A stretch of 64,000 nucleotides of DNA from CAVTUU01 sp045804965. Its GTDB lineage: Bacteria; Chloroflexota; Chloroflexia; Thermomicrobiales; UBA6265. The stretch is from NCBI GenBank assembly GCA_045804965.1, contig JBJMMD010000025.1:186001-250000 (forward strand). Direction: 5' to 3'. Shown here piece after piece: positions 1-8,990 of this stretch (its first letter is position 1; each line of letters starts with the position of its first letter). The notes below the pieces were generated by a model. The model saw only the letters and a list, made by a program, of their open reading frames with translations. It searched no databases and was not told the origin of the DNA. Position numbers and translations under genes: made by a program.

Positions 1-851
1 CCGGGAATGGCACAGGCGCCGCCGGCCGCAAAGATGAGCCCGATGGTCGCCGGACCAAGGCCCAACTGCCGCGTGGCATACAGCAGGTAGAGGGCGACGA
101 CGGCATCGCCGAAGAAGCTGATCATCGTCGACGCCAGGACGATCGGGCGGAGCAGCGGATGGCCGAGGAGCGCCCGCAGGCCGGCGGCGATCGCCGGCGT
201 CAAGGGCTCACGCTGGGTGGGTTGCTCGGGCGGCGGCTCGCGCCGCCCGATCGTGCTCACCAGGAATGCGGATGCGAGGTACGAGGCGGCGTCCGCCAGG
301 ACAGCAAACGGGGCCGAGACGAGTTGGATCAGCAATCCGGCGAGGCCGGGGCCGGCCGAATTCGCCGCGGAGTGGCTGATCTGGAACTTGCTGTTGCCCT
401 CGACGAGGCGCTGCCGGCCGATCAGCCACGGCGCGTACGCGTAGTGGGCCACCTCGCCGAGGACGCCGAGAGCGCCCACCCCGAAGGCGACGACGCAGAG
501 CTGAGCAAAGTGCACCGTGCCCAGGATCGAGGCCGCTGGCACGGAGACGAGGAGCAGGGCGCACCCGAGGTCGGTGCCGATCAGGAGCGGACGGCGGCGC
601 ACGCGGTCGGCCCATACGCCGGCCGGCAGGCTGACCAGGAAGAAGGGAGCCCGGCCGGCAGCAACCAACAGGCCCATCTGGAGCGGCGAGGCGCCCAGCG
701 TCAGCGCCGCGATGAGGGGCAGGGCCAGGGCCGTGATTTCCGTTCCCACCAGCGAGATGCTCAGGGCCGCCCACAGCTTGAAAAAGTCCGCGTCGCGCCA
801 CAGCCGGCCGACATCCGCCCGATTGGCCGCAGCGGCTGCGTTACTAGTCAC
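1..851 (-). CDS. MFS efflux transporter, 3' end cut by window edge
   Basis: About 283 residues are visible; the C-terminal part lies outside the window. The reading frame starts at a GTG (849-851) with an AGGAG nine bases upstream, and gives alternating hydrophobic segments. The MFS loop 2-3 signature is visible as PAGVWADRVRRRPLL, followed by further membrane helices. The opening (WRDADFFKLWAALSISLVG) is typical of the MFS_3 group that includes EntS and macrolide exporters, so proton-driven export of a small molecule is likely; the substrate cannot be told. It is transcribed divergently from the CGNR regulator at 945, which suggests that regulator may control it. Confidence 0.8.
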   Translation of the reverse strand, partial: MTSNAAAAANRADVGRLWRDADFFKLWAALSISLVGTEITALALPLIAALTLGASPLQMGLLVAAGRAPFFLVSLPAGVWADRVRRRPLLIGTDLGCALLLVSVPAASILGTVHFAQLCVVAFGVGALGVLGEVAHYAYAPWLIGRQRLVEGNSKFQISHSAANSAGPGLAGLLIQLVSAPFAVLADAASYLASAFLVSTIGRREPPPEQPTQREPLTPAIAAGLRALLGHPLLRPIVLASTMISFFGDAVVALYLLYATRQLGLGPATIGLIFAAGGACAIP

Positions 852-944
852 CGGCTCATCTCCTTACCGTACCTGGTTACGTGCTACACGAGGTATACTG
901 GTAACAAGGTTGCAAGGACGATGCCACCACTCAAACAGTGATAG

Positions 945-1718
945 ATGGTAACGATGAAAAGGAACGGCGGGTCAAGCGAGACGAACCGCGGCCGGATTTG
1001 GCAAGACAGCGATCCGGTCTTCCCGCGATTGCTTGGGGAGCGGCTCTGCTTGGACTTCGCCAACACGGTCGAACCGCGGACGGGGTCCTCGCCGGAGGAG
1101 TTCTTGCGGGACTACTCCGACCTTGTCGGGTGGGGCCGGCACGTTGGAGTCTTTTCGGCGGCCCAGGCACGGCGGCTGCTCGCCGAAGGGGAATGCCGCC
1201 CGGAGATCGCGGTGGCGACGTTCGCGCGCGCCCTCGCCCTCCGCGAGGCGATCTACCGAGTGTTCCGCGCCGTAGCGCACGGGGACATGCCAGCGCCCGG
1301 GGACCTTGCGACGGTGCACGAGGAGCACCTCGCAGCTTTGGCGCGCGCGCGGCTCGTCGCGACGGGTGCCGGGGTCGACCTGGCATGGTCTGACGACGAG
1401 CCGAGCTTGGACCGTGTCCTCTGGCCCGTGGCGCGCTCGGCGGTGGATCTGCTCGTGGGCAGGGACTCGGCTCGCATCAAGGAGTGCCGGGGACCAGACG
1501 GCGGCTGCGGCTGGCTCTTCTACGACGTGAGCAAGAACGCCAGCCGTCGGTGGTGCAGCATGGAGGGGTGCGGCAGTGTCGCGAAGATGCGCCGCTACCG
1601 CGCACGTCGGCACGCGGCTCGTCCAGGCCGGCAAGGCTCGTCACCCGGTCATGTTGCACCGCCGGCGAGCGGGACCGCTCGCCGAGGCCGGAGCAAGGAA
1701 CCGCACGCCGAGCAGTGA
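945..1718 (+). CDS. CGNR zinc-finger transcriptional regulator
   Basis: This 257-residue protein has the layout of the CGNR family (ABATE-type N-terminal domain plus C-terminal zinc finger). The N-terminal part contains GERLCLDFANTVEPR (about 31-45), the usual family opening. The finger uses C181, C188, C204 and C209, with WCSMEGCGS as the family hallmark, followed by an Arg-rich stretch. The last 40 residues are low-complexity and Pro/Arg-rich. Family members are thought to be DNA-binding regulators. It faces the MFS transporter across 93 bp, which contain a TATACT hexamer at 894-899 as a possible -10 without a good -35. Confidence 0.85.
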   Translation: MVTMKRNGGSSETNRGRIWQDSDPVFPRLLGERLCLDFANTVEPRTGSSPEEFLRDYSDLVGWGRHVGVFSAAQARRLLAEGECRPEIAVATFARALALREAIYRVFRAVAHGDMPAPGDLATVHEEHLAALARARLVATGAGVDLAWSDDEPSLDRVLWPVARSAVDLLVGRDSARIKECRGPDGGCGWLFYDVSKNASRRWCSMEGCGSVAKMRRYRARRHAARPGRQGSSPGHVAPPASGTARRGRSKEPHAEQ

Positions 1719-1850
1719 CCGGGGCAGGTGGAAAGGCCAACTAGGCCGGCAGCCCAATCAGATCCATGAGGGCGTTCGGCATGTGTCGACTATACCCACG
1801 AACAGCATCGGCGAGATTGAGTGAAGGAGTTTTCTTGGGGTGAGGTTTCG

Positions 1851-2510
1851 ATGAGGTGGAGAAGCAAAACTCAGCGACTCGCGCTGACCGCCGCGATCGC
1901 CCTCCTTTTCGTTCCTACTCTCGCGTCGGCACAGGAAGCGACTCCGCCCGCTAGGCCCAGCCCAGAGCCTGCAGCAAGTGCAATTCGCGCTTGGAACGCG
2001 CCCGAAGGTTCCGGGTACGGGACCTTCTACACGACGGTTTGGCTTTATGACTCAGACGGCGATGCGCAGGCCGCCTTCCCACAATGGCCCGCATTCGTGA
2101 ACGCGATCGGCAGTTATGCCTGGAAGGATCCGACGTGGGAGGCCATCGCGGCGCCGCGCTTAGGGGATGAATCAGCCGCGTATCAGGAACAGGTCACCAT
2201 CGATCCAAATTCGATGGTGCTCTATGTTTTTCTTTTCGTACGGGTCGACCGCTGGATCCGCATCTATCAAATCTCAACCAAGCATGCGCGGGCCAACAGC
2301 GCCCGTGTGGACGAGATCATCAACGATGCGGCCAAGACTGCACGAAACGTCTTATCGCGCCGTCCATCTGCTAGCACGCCAACGACACAAGGCGGTATCA
2401 CAACTGGGGGAGCATTCGATCTCTTGCCCGGACCGGGCGATGTCCATGCTGGTATGACACTCGACTACGCATTCGGAGAAATCCAAGGAACGCCAATTCC
2501 CCATCGCTGA
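1851..2510 (+). CDS. Secreted protein of unknown function
   Basis: I do not recognise the family. The ATG at 1851 is preceded by GGTGAGG at 7 bp and starts a clear Sec signal peptide: MRWRSKTQR, a hydrophobic core, then LASAQ as a probable cleavage site. An in-frame start at 1821 is possible but would place extra residues before the signal peptide. The mature part (about 190 residues) opens with a Pro/Ala-rich linker and has a mixed alpha/beta look with repeated aromatic residues (YGTFYTTVWLYDSDGD, VLYVFLFVRVDRWIRIYQIS). No catalytic motif or membrane anchor is seen. Base composition is less GC-rich than its neighbours. Confidence 0.7.
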   Translation: MRWRSKTQRLALTAAIALLFVPTLASAQEATPPARPSPEPAASAIRAWNAPEGSGYGTFYTTVWLYDSDGDAQAAFPQWPAFVNAIGSYAWKDPTWEAIAAPRLGDESAAYQEQVTIDPNSMVLYVFLFVRVDRWIRIYQISTKHARANSARVDEIINDAAKTARNVLSRRPSASTPTTQGGITTGGAFDLLPGPGDVHAGMTLDYAFGEIQGTPIPHR

Positions 2511-2858
2511 TTGCTCAGCCCACACAAGCAAACGGCCCCACGCGTGGTGCCCGAGGCGAGACCGTGGAGGAGGAGGCCACGCAAATCGAAGGAGCAGCAT
2601 TTCCCTTCGTAGAAGATAGGATTTCCGACGGGGAATCGTGGAGGAGCCGGGGCGGTTCCTGTAAGGGCTGATTGATCGGACCCAAGAAGCTCGTCGGTGA
2701 CCACGCGAGCACGTTGTCACGTTGACAGGTCAGTGGCGAGGTTTAGGCGGGCCAACCATGGCGGGCTCCCGATGACGAGGATCGCCCCGACGTTCGCGGT
2801 ACGATACACCGAGAAGGCGGGGCAAGGTTCGCGCGGATGAGGCAGGGGGAGGCCAGCC
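2511..2858. other. Intergenic stretch with a recurrent motif
   Basis: No convincing gene is seen. The stretch holds one copy of the recurring AAGCAAACGGCCCC motif (from 2526) followed by CACGCGTGG, a short palindrome. The same motif recurs near 15,206, 15,631 and 16,947. Confidence 0.4.
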
Positions 2859-3608
2859 ATGGCGGGCGTGACCGTCCGGTTTGTCGGCACCGGCGATACC
2901 GTCGGCAGCGGTGGCCGGTTCCAAACCTGCCTCTCGCTGCAGACCGCCACGACCCACATCCTCCTCGACTGCGGCGCCTCCTCGCTGATTGCAATGCGAC
3001 AACAGGGGATCGACCCGGCCACCGTCGACGGCGTGCTGGTCACCCACCTCCACGGCGACCACTTCGGCGGCCTGCCCTTCCTCCTCCTCGACGCCCAGTT
3101 CGCCCACCGCACCCGCCCGCTGGTGCTGGCCGGACCGCCGGGACTGGCGGCGCGCCTGGCGCAGGCGCAGGAGGTGCTGTTCCCGGGCTCCGCGCAGACG
3201 AGGCGAGCCTTCACGGTCGAGGTCCGGGAGTTGCCGGCGCGGATGCCGACCGCGGTCGGCGGCGGCATGGTCACCGCCTTCGCGGTGGACCACCCGAGCG
3301 GGGCGCCGGCCTACGCGCTGCGGGTCGGGCTCGGCGGGCGCGTGCTCGCCTACTCGGGCGACACCGCCTGGACGGAGGTGCTGCCGGAAGTGGCGCGCGG
3401 GGCCGACCTCTTCGTCTGCGAGGCGTATTGCTTCGACAAGGAGGTCAAGTCCCATCTCAGCTACGCGACACTGCGCCAGCACCGCGACCGGTTCACCTGC
3501 CGGCGGATCATCTTGACGCATGCGAGCGCGGACCTGCTGGCCCGCCGTGGTGAGGTCGACTCCGCCGTGGCGGAGGTGGCCCACGACGGGATGGAGCTGG
3601 AAGTGTAG
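2859..3608 (+). CDS. Metallo-beta-lactamase-fold hydrolase (RNase Z-like)
   Basis: The 249-residue protein has the metallo-beta-lactamase core. HLHGDH (H63-H68) is the first metal-binding motif, GDTAW near 170 supplies the bridging Asp, and the late RIILTH near 227 supplies the final His. The N-terminal VRFVGTGDTVGSGGRFQT resembles the substrate loop of the RNase Z/ElaC branch, but the protein is shorter than RNase Z and lacks its exosite arm. A cyclic phosphodiesterase or generic esterase role is therefore equally possible. The start has GAGGC about 8 bp upstream. It stands alone on the strand. Confidence 0.85.
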   Translation: MAGVTVRFVGTGDTVGSGGRFQTCLSLQTATTHILLDCGASSLIAMRQQGIDPATVDGVLVTHLHGDHFGGLPFLLLDAQFAHRTRPLVLAGPPGLAARLAQAQEVLFPGSAQTRRAFTVEVRELPARMPTAVGGGMVTAFAVDHPSGAPAYALRVGLGGRVLAYSGDTAWTEVLPEVARGADLFVCEAYCFDKEVKSHLSYATLRQHRDRFTCRRIILTHASADLLARRGEVDSAVAEVAHDGMELEV

Positions 3609-3705
3609 TCCTCGACGTCAATTGCCAGGAGATTTTTCAATACCCTGATAAGATTTTCGACGCGGATGCGGGATTCTACAAGGGACCAAGGAAGCGCAAC
3701 GAAGG

Positions 3706-4446
3706 GTGATGTTTCGCATCGAGGACCGGGACCGGATCCGGGACCTGCTCATCGCCAAGGCGGGCGCGGATCCGCTCATTGTCTCTGCTGCGCTCGTGGG
3801 CTCAACCGTGACCGGCGGCGATCGCTGGTCTGATCTCGATCTCACCTTCGGGGTCGCGCGCGGGGTGCCGATTGAACCCGTCCTGGAGCAGTGGACCCGC
3901 GAGGTCGTGGCCGAGTTCGATGCGGTCGTGCTCTACGACCTTCCCGTCGCTTCGACGATCTACCGGGTCTTCCTGCTCCCTGGTGCCTTGCAGGTGGACC
4001 TCTCGTTCACGGCGGAGGCCGAGTTTGGCGCGCGCAGCCCCCGCTTCCGCCTCCTCTTCGGGCAGGCAGTGGAACGGCCCGCCTCACCGCCCCCGGCGCC
4101 GGAGCAGCTGTTCGGGCTGGGCGTGCAGTATCTCACCCACGCTTATGTGTGCATCGAACGGGGACGGCTGTTGCAGGCGGAACACTGGATCCATGAGGCG
4201 CGCTACCAGGCGCTCACCCTCGCCTGCGCGCGGCTCGGTCTGGAGGTGCGCTATGGCCGCGGGTTCGGCCAGTTGCCAGCCGATGTCTCTGAGCCGTTGC
4301 ACGGCGCCCTGGTGCGGGAGCTTGCGGTGGATGAGCTGCGGCGCGCGCACGCGGTGGCGATGACCGGGTTATTGCACGAGGCGCGGACCACCATGCCCGC
4401 GCTCGTCCGTCGGGTGCGGCCGATGCTCGAAGACCTGACGCGCTGA
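3706..4446 (+). CDS. Nucleotidyltransferase-fold protein
   Basis: This 246-residue protein carries the minimal nucleotidyltransferase signature GSTVTGGDRWSDLDLTF (about 32-48): the GS helix start followed by D43 and D45, the metal-binding pair. The C-terminal half is helical and resembles the substrate-binding part of small aminoglycoside-modifying-type nucleotidyltransferases. The substrate is unknown. GTG at 3706 and ATG at 3709 are adjacent starts; GAAGGG lies just upstream. No operon partner is visible. Confidence 0.75.
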   Translation: MMFRIEDRDRIRDLLIAKAGADPLIVSAALVGSTVTGGDRWSDLDLTFGVARGVPIEPVLEQWTREVVAEFDAVVLYDLPVASTIYRVFLLPGALQVDLSFTAEAEFGARSPRFRLLFGQAVERPASPPPAPEQLFGLGVQYLTHAYVCIERGRLLQAEHWIHEARYQALTLACARLGLEVRYGRGFGQLPADVSEPLHGALVRELAVDELRRAHAVAMTGLLHEARTTMPALVRRVRPMLEDLTR

Positions 4447-4801
4447 TCAGCCGCCGCGCTGCTCCATCGCGCCACAGACGTGCGGCGTTCAGGTGACCGA
4501 GAGAACAGCGCGCGGTTGAGCCACAGCCGCCGTCGGTGGGATCGCTCGATGAGCGTCTCAGAAACGCGGACAATGGTGCGCGAAGGCCAGTCGCCGTCCA
4601 GACCGAACCGGACGAGTCGGCACGCAAGCGGATCTGGTAGAATCGAGCGAATAGAACGGAAGTTCGCCTGGGTGGGTGCGCGCCCCGGCCCAAAAGCGCG
4701 GCCGAGGTGCGTGCCAATCGACTTCGTTGGGGGTCGAGCGCGTGGGAAGCGTACGGGAATCGTCGGCGCGGCACCGCGTCCGCGCGTGCAGGCGGAGTCT
4801 G
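4447..4801. other. Intergenic stretch, no clear gene
   Basis: The 355 bp between the nucleotidyltransferase and the gene at 4802 contain open frames in several phases, as expected for GC-rich DNA. None has a convincing ribosome site or protein-like composition. No tRNA or inverted repeat marking a left element boundary was found here. Confidence 0.4.
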
Positions 4802-5788
4802 GTGCTTGAACTGCTCACGAAGCACGGGGCGTTTTGGGAGGTGGTCCAATCCCTCCGGCACCGTTGGGCCATCGAACCCGCCGTCCGCGTTCCGCCTTCC
4901 CTTCCGGCGGAGGTTCTCATCTACCCCTGGGAGGGCGAGCATTACTTCCCGCACCCGTGGCCGGATCGTTTGCCACCATCGCCGCTCGCGGACGCGTCGC
5001 CCGAAGCTGACGACCTGGGGGCCGATCCTTCGCCCGACGCCGACCTCTCCGGAGTGGACGAGTCCAAGTGGCGGCGCTGGTGGTTCAAGGACCTGTGGCG
5101 GCTCCACGACGTGTGCATTCCCCCTGAGTGCCGCCACCACGGCCCGTGTCCTGCCGTCTCCTGGGCGACCTTTCTTTCTGCCTGCCTGTTGTACAACCCG
5201 CCCCGTACCCACGCCTTAGCAATCGCCGATGCCGCGGTCATGGTGCTCGACGCGGCCGATCCCGACGATCCCAACGCCGACCTGATGATGCACGCGCCGC
5301 TCGTCAAAGTCCGGGACGAGCGGGTGTTAGAGGAGGCGTTCGAGGAGTTCCACGAAGAGGTGTTCGCGGCGCTGTGCGAGGCCCTCGCGCCGATGGGAAT
5401 CGACCTTCGGGCGCTACGTGCCCAGATCGCGATCGCACGCCCGGAACTCATGGAGCACGCCCGCGACCGTCTCCGCGCCGTGCCGTGGAAACGGTGCATC
5501 GATGTCTCCCGAGCGGACGTGACCAAAGCGGACGTGATCCAAGCATTCGAGCTCGTGCGGTCGACGCACCCCAAACGTCCGACCCCGAAGCGACCAAAGC
5601 GCGATCCGCTCGTCTGCGTCCAGTGCGCTATCTGGCACGACGAGGAAGGGCGGACATACGAACAAATCGGAAAGCGGTTCGGTTGGGACATCCAGTACCC
5701 GGCCGAGCAGAAACCGCGTTGCGAGACCGCGCGCCAGCACGTCGCCGAAGGACGTCGCTTCCTCCACCAAGAAAAGGGGTCGGGCTAA
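4802..5788 (+). CDS. Unknown protein with HTH-like C-terminus
   Basis: I do not recognise the family. The frame is open from 4676, but the first part is Arg-rich and unlike protein. The GTG at 4802 with GCGGAG just upstream gives a 328-residue product beginning LELLTKHGAFWEVVQSL. The central part is acidic and Pro-rich (ADASPEADDLGADPSPDAD). The C-terminal part, CAIWHDEEGRTYEQIGKRFGW, looks like the recognition half of a sigma-region-4/HTH motif, so DNA binding is possible. It precedes the replication-like module by 118 bp and may be its first gene. Start and function are uncertain. Confidence 0.55.
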   Translation: MLELLTKHGAFWEVVQSLRHRWAIEPAVRVPPSLPAEVLIYPWEGEHYFPHPWPDRLPPSPLADASPEADDLGADPSPDADLSGVDESKWRRWWFKDLWRLHDVCIPPECRHHGPCPAVSWATFLSACLLYNPPRTHALAIADAAVMVLDAADPDDPNADLMMHAPLVKVRDERVLEEAFEEFHEEVFAALCEALAPMGIDLRALRAQIAIARPELMEHARDRLRAVPWKRCIDVSRADVTKADVIQAFELVRSTHPKRPTPKRPKRDPLVCVQCAIWHDEEGRTYEQIGKRFGWDIQYPAEQKPRCETARQHVAEGRRFLHQEKGSG

Positions 5789-5848
5789 TCGTGTAAGCAC
5801 AAAAGCGCCGAACCCTATTCTTGGGATTACGCGGCCCGGAATCGCTCG

Positions 5849-5903
5849 CTATCCTCCGACTGTCGGACATCGCGTCACGACGGCACGGACAGTCGGAGGA
5901 TAG
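5849..5903 (+). promoter_or_regulatory. 16-bp perfect inverted repeat over the ribosome site
   Basis: CTATCCTCCGACTGTC (5849-5864) and its exact reverse complement GACAGTCGGAGGATAG (5888-5903) flank a 23-nt spacer. The right arm contains GGAGGA, the SD sequence of the HTH gene starting at 5907; the left arm contains the complementary TCCTCC. In an RNA starting upstream of 5849 the hairpin would hide the ribosome site. As DNA it could be an operator or replication site. Confidence 0.75.
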
Positions 5904-5906
5904 ACG

Positions 5907-6128
5907 ATGGAAACCCAGCAATCGGCACGGGCGACGATGACCATCGAGGAAGTCGCCGCGGTTCTCGGACTCGCGCGAAGCACCGCCTACGACCTCGCCA
6001 AAGCAGACCGGCTCCCCGTACCCGTCATCCGTGCCGGCAAGCGCATCTTTGTCTCGCGGGCGCTGGTGGAACGCATCCTCGCCGGCGAGGACGTGCGCCG
6101 GCTGGATGGTGTCGATCGGGCGTCCTGA
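5907..6128 (+). CDS. Excisionase-type HTH protein (HTH_17)
   Basis: This 73-residue protein reads TIEEVAAVLGLARSTAYDLAKADRLPVPVIRAGKRIFVSRALVERIL, the winged-helix pattern of the MerR-like HTH_17/excisionase family found in mobile elements. Such proteins bind DNA at element ends or promoters and help excision or control replication genes. The start has GGAGGA at 6 bp, inside the right arm of a perfect inverted repeat, suggesting translational or autoregulatory control. Its TGA overlaps the ATG of the next gene (TGATG at 6126-6130). Confidence 0.85.
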   Translation: METQQSARATMTIEEVAAVLGLARSTAYDLAKADRLPVPVIRAGKRIFVSRALVERILAGEDVRRLDGVDRAS

Positions 6129-8521
6129 TGGCCGCCCTCGATGTCGAGCGCATCCGCGACGCGCTCCGCTGCGACCGGTTGGATTGCGACTGCCGCCGGG
6201 CGAACGGCAACGTCCATTGCCCGGCGCACGCCGATCCGACCCCATCACTTAGTCTCGCGCAGGGCGAACGGATCCGCGTGGTCTGGCGGTGTTTTGCCGG
6301 CTGCCCGCAAGATCGGGTGCGGGACGCGTTGATCGCCCGCGGGCTGCTGCCGAAAGAACCTCCAGCGCGTTCTAAACGGTCGCCGCGTGAAACTGTGAAT
6401 CCTGCGAAGGGAAGTGCATCGGGACAGGGCAATCGCGCTCACGGCGACGGTGAAGGCGACCGTGAAACCAGTGAAGGCGATGGGAAGGTCGACGACGGTG
6501 GTCTCACGCTCCGGGCGCTCGCCGAGGCGAAGAAACTCCCGGTTGCTTTTCTGCGCAATCACGGGGTTCGCGACCAAAAGCGGCACGGACGTCCGGCGGT
6601 CGTTGTCCCCTATCTGGACGCAGACGGCGAGGAAGCGTCCATTCGGTATCGGCACCGCCTTACCCCGAATGGGCAGCGGTTCAGTTGGCGGCGCGGCGAC
6701 CGGGTGATGCTCTACGGGCTGCATCGGCTCGGCGACGAGCGCAAGGCTGGTTGGGTCGTGCTTGTCGAGGGCGAGTCCGACTGCTGGACGTGCTGGCATT
6801 ACGGCATTCCAGCGCTCGGCGTCCCCGGCAAATCGACCTGGCAGCCGGAATGGCGCTTTTACTTCAACGGCCTGACCGTCTTCCTCTGGCAAGAAGCGGA
6901 CGCCGCCGACCTGACCGCAAAGGTCGCGAAGGACCTGCCCGACGTCCGCGTTATCACGGCACCAGACGGGACCAAGGACGTCTCGGAAGCACACTGCCGC
7001 GGCGACGATGTGCCCGCCCTGGTCGAGCAACTGAAGGCGGGTGCTCAGCCGGCGAGCCGTGTCCGGGACGCCGATCTGAGCGGCGCTCGCGGCCGGTTCT
7101 GGACCGCCGCGGCCGTGGGATTGGAGCACGACGACCCGTTGACCTTGGTCGAGACCGAGATCAAGCGGCTCGGCTATGGCGGCGACGTCGCGCCGGCGAT
7201 GATCACCTATCTCTGCCTGACAACGCGGCTGCTGGCGATGCGCCGCGGCTCGATGCCCAGCCACCTTCTGTTGCTCGGGCCGCCGTCCGCCGGCAAGTCC
7301 TACACCCTTGGAACCGTCCTGTTGCTCTTCCCGCCGGAGGCCCACCACGCGATCGACGCCGGATCGCCGCGCGTCTTGATCTACGACGATGCGAGCCTCA
7401 AACACCGCGTGCTGATCTTCGCCGAAGCCGACAGCCTGCCCGCCGGCGAGGACAACCCGGCGGCGAGCGCGGTCCGCAACCTCTTGCAGGACCATCGTTT
7501 GCATTATCAAGTGACCGAGCGTGACCCAGAGACCGGCCGCTTCGTCGCTCGCGAGATCGAGAAGCCGGGGCCGACGCTGCTGGTCACGACCGCGGTCAAA
7601 TCGCTCGGGTCGCAGATGATGAGCCGGCTCTTTTCCCTCCCGGTCCCCGAAGACGTGCGACGGCTGCAACAGGCGCTCGACACCCAGGCCGGGATCGAAC
7701 TGGACGGCGCCGCCGAACCAAACGGGGCATTGATCGCGCTCCAAGGCTACGTCCAGACCCTCGCACCGTGGGATGTCGTGGTGCCGTTCGCGCGAGAGCT
7801 CGCTCGCGCCATCGCCGAGACGGCCAACGCGAGCCGGATTCTGCGCGACTTCCAACGGCTGTTGAGCCTGGTCAAGGCCGTTGCCATCATCCGCCACAGA
7901 CACCGCGAGCGCAACACGGCTGGCCGCTGGGTCGCGACGATCGACGACTACCGCGCCGTCTACGACCTGGTCGGGCCGATGTTCGAGGCGTCGATATCCG
8001 GCAACACTGAGGCCATCCGGAAGGTGGTGACTGCCGTCGCCGAGCTGAGCAAAGGCGGCACCCATACCGAGCGCGTCCAGAGCGCGCCGATCACCTACGC
8101 TGCCGTCGCGCGGAAGATCGGCATGCACCCCGAACAGGCGAAACGCACCGCGCAGACCGCGATCAAGCACGAGTGGCTCTTCAACGATGAAGACAAACCT
8201 AACAAACCGGCGCGATTGCGGGTCGGCGAACCGATGCCGGAGACGGTCGGCCTGCCGACGCCGGAGGCTGTGGAAACGGCTTTTACGGGACTGTCACACC
8301 CTTCACACGACGTTCACATCGAAAACCCCGACGAACACGAGACTTTCACACCTTCACAGCCCGACCGTAGGGCACGGCGCGGACATGTTATCGACGGCGA
8401 CGATCTGTCGCCGCCATCCGCGAACGGCCACGGCGACGCGGGCGAAGTGCTGTCCTCCACGACTTCCCGGCGGTCAGCACATGAATCCATGAAACCCGTG
8501 CCGGATGAGGTGCGGCTGTGA
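6128..8521 (+). CDS. Primase-helicase-like replication protein
   Basis: This 797-residue protein has the layout of plasmid and phage replication primases. An N-terminal CHC2-like zinc ribbon uses C20, C22, C31, H34 and a later WRCFAGC. A TOPRIM-like segment near 210 reads VLVEGESDCW, with LWQEADAAD downstream. A P-loop near 382 reads LLGPPSAGKSYT. The last ~120 residues are polar and probably disordered. It likely replicates the mobile element. The ATG overlaps the upstream stop, and the following gene starts inside its own stop (GTGA), so all are translationally coupled. No full DnaB-type RecA core was traced, so the helicase part is an inference from the P-loop. Confidence 0.75.
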   Translation: MAALDVERIRDALRCDRLDCDCRRANGNVHCPAHADPTPSLSLAQGERIRVVWRCFAGCPQDRVRDALIARGLLPKEPPARSKRSPRETVNPAKGSASGQGNRAHGDGEGDRETSEGDGKVDDGGLTLRALAEAKKLPVAFLRNHGVRDQKRHGRPAVVVPYLDADGEEASIRYRHRLTPNGQRFSWRRGDRVMLYGLHRLGDERKAGWVVLVEGESDCWTCWHYGIPALGVPGKSTWQPEWRFYFNGLTVFLWQEADAADLTAKVAKDLPDVRVITAPDGTKDVSEAHCRGDDVPALVEQLKAGAQPASRVRDADLSGARGRFWTAAAVGLEHDDPLTLVETEIKRLGYGGDVAPAMITYLCLTTRLLAMRRGSMPSHLLLLGPPSAGKSYTLGTVLLLFPPEAHHAIDAGSPRVLIYDDASLKHRVLIFAEADSLPAGEDNPAASAVRNLLQDHRLHYQVTERDPETGRFVAREIEKPGPTLLVTTAVKSLGSQMMSRLFSLPVPEDVRRLQQALDTQAGIELDGAAEPNGALIALQGYVQTLAPWDVVVPFARELARAIAETANASRILRDFQRLLSLVKAVAIIRHRHRERNTAGRWVATIDDYRAVYDLVGPMFEASISGNTEAIRKVVTAVAELSKGGTHTERVQSAPITYAAVARKIGMHPEQAKRTAQTAIKHEWLFNDEDKPNKPARLRVGEPMPETVGLPTPEAVETAFTGLSHPSHDVHIENPDEHETFTPSQPDRRARRGHVIDGDDLSPPSANGHGDAGEVLSSTTSRRSAHESMKPVPDEVRL

Positions 8522-8808
8522 GCGCGACGGCGGCGCTGGCCACGTTGCGGACCGCCGGATTCACCGTGACTGCGGACGGCGGCGAACTCATCATTCGACC
8601 GGGTTCGCGTCTGACGCCGGATCTGCTGGCACTGGCGCGGAACAACAAGCCGGGGATGCTGGCCCTGTTGCGCCCGTGGACCAGTGCTTTGCCGCAGCGG
8701 TACGACGGGCTGATTCCTCCCGGTGTTTGCGCCGACTGCGGTGGAGCGGCGCCGGCGAATGGGATGCATTGGTGCGCTGCCTGCGAAGCGAAAGGAGCGA
8801 ACGTGTGA
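8518..8808 (+). CDS. Small protein, TubC-N-like fold plus zinc ribbon
   Basis: The 96-residue product starts at a GTG overlapping the primase stop (GTGA, 8518-8521). The first 50 residues (ALATLRTAGFTVTADGGELIIRP) resemble the TubC N-terminal docking-like domain, which is also seen in small proteins beside replication genes of mobile elements. The C-terminal end has CADCGG and CAACE, a probable zinc ribbon. Being coupled to the primase, it probably serves replication, perhaps as an adapter; this is inference. Confidence 0.65.
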   Translation: MSATAALATLRTAGFTVTADGGELIIRPGSRLTPDLLALARNNKPGMLALLRPWTSALPQRYDGLIPPGVCADCGGAAPANGMHWCAACEAKGANV

Positions 8809-8990
8809 GCATCGCGGTTGCATGGCGGCGCCGCAAGACGGTCCTTGCCGCCGATCGAGTGGACGTTTTTGCGGGACCCGGGGTGTGGCGGGTGTGCCCG
8901 GCGTGCCGTGGACCGGAACTGGGACCCGGAGGGCACCTTGCGGCGTCGTATCCGCCACCAGAAGGCGCGGTTCCGGGCACGGCGACATGA
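8805..8990 (+). CDS. Small zinc-finger-like protein
   Basis: The GTG at 8805 overlaps the previous stop, and AAAGGAG lies about 9 bp upstream. The product is 61 residues with a basic start (VAWRRRKTVLAADRVDVFAG) and a single CPACRGP motif, half of a zinc ribbon. The function is not recognised. Stop-start overlaps at both ends (GTGA in, ATGA out at 8987-8990) are the main argument that it is translated. Confidence 0.5.
   Translation: MSIAVAWRRRKTVLAADRVDVFAGPGVWRVCPACRGPELGPGGHLAASYPPPEGAVPGTAT

Noticed and set aside
208..801. 197-residue Arg/Pro-rich frame on the minus strand
   Set aside because: It is a shadow of the MFS transporter, which reads in another frame of the same strand with membrane helices.
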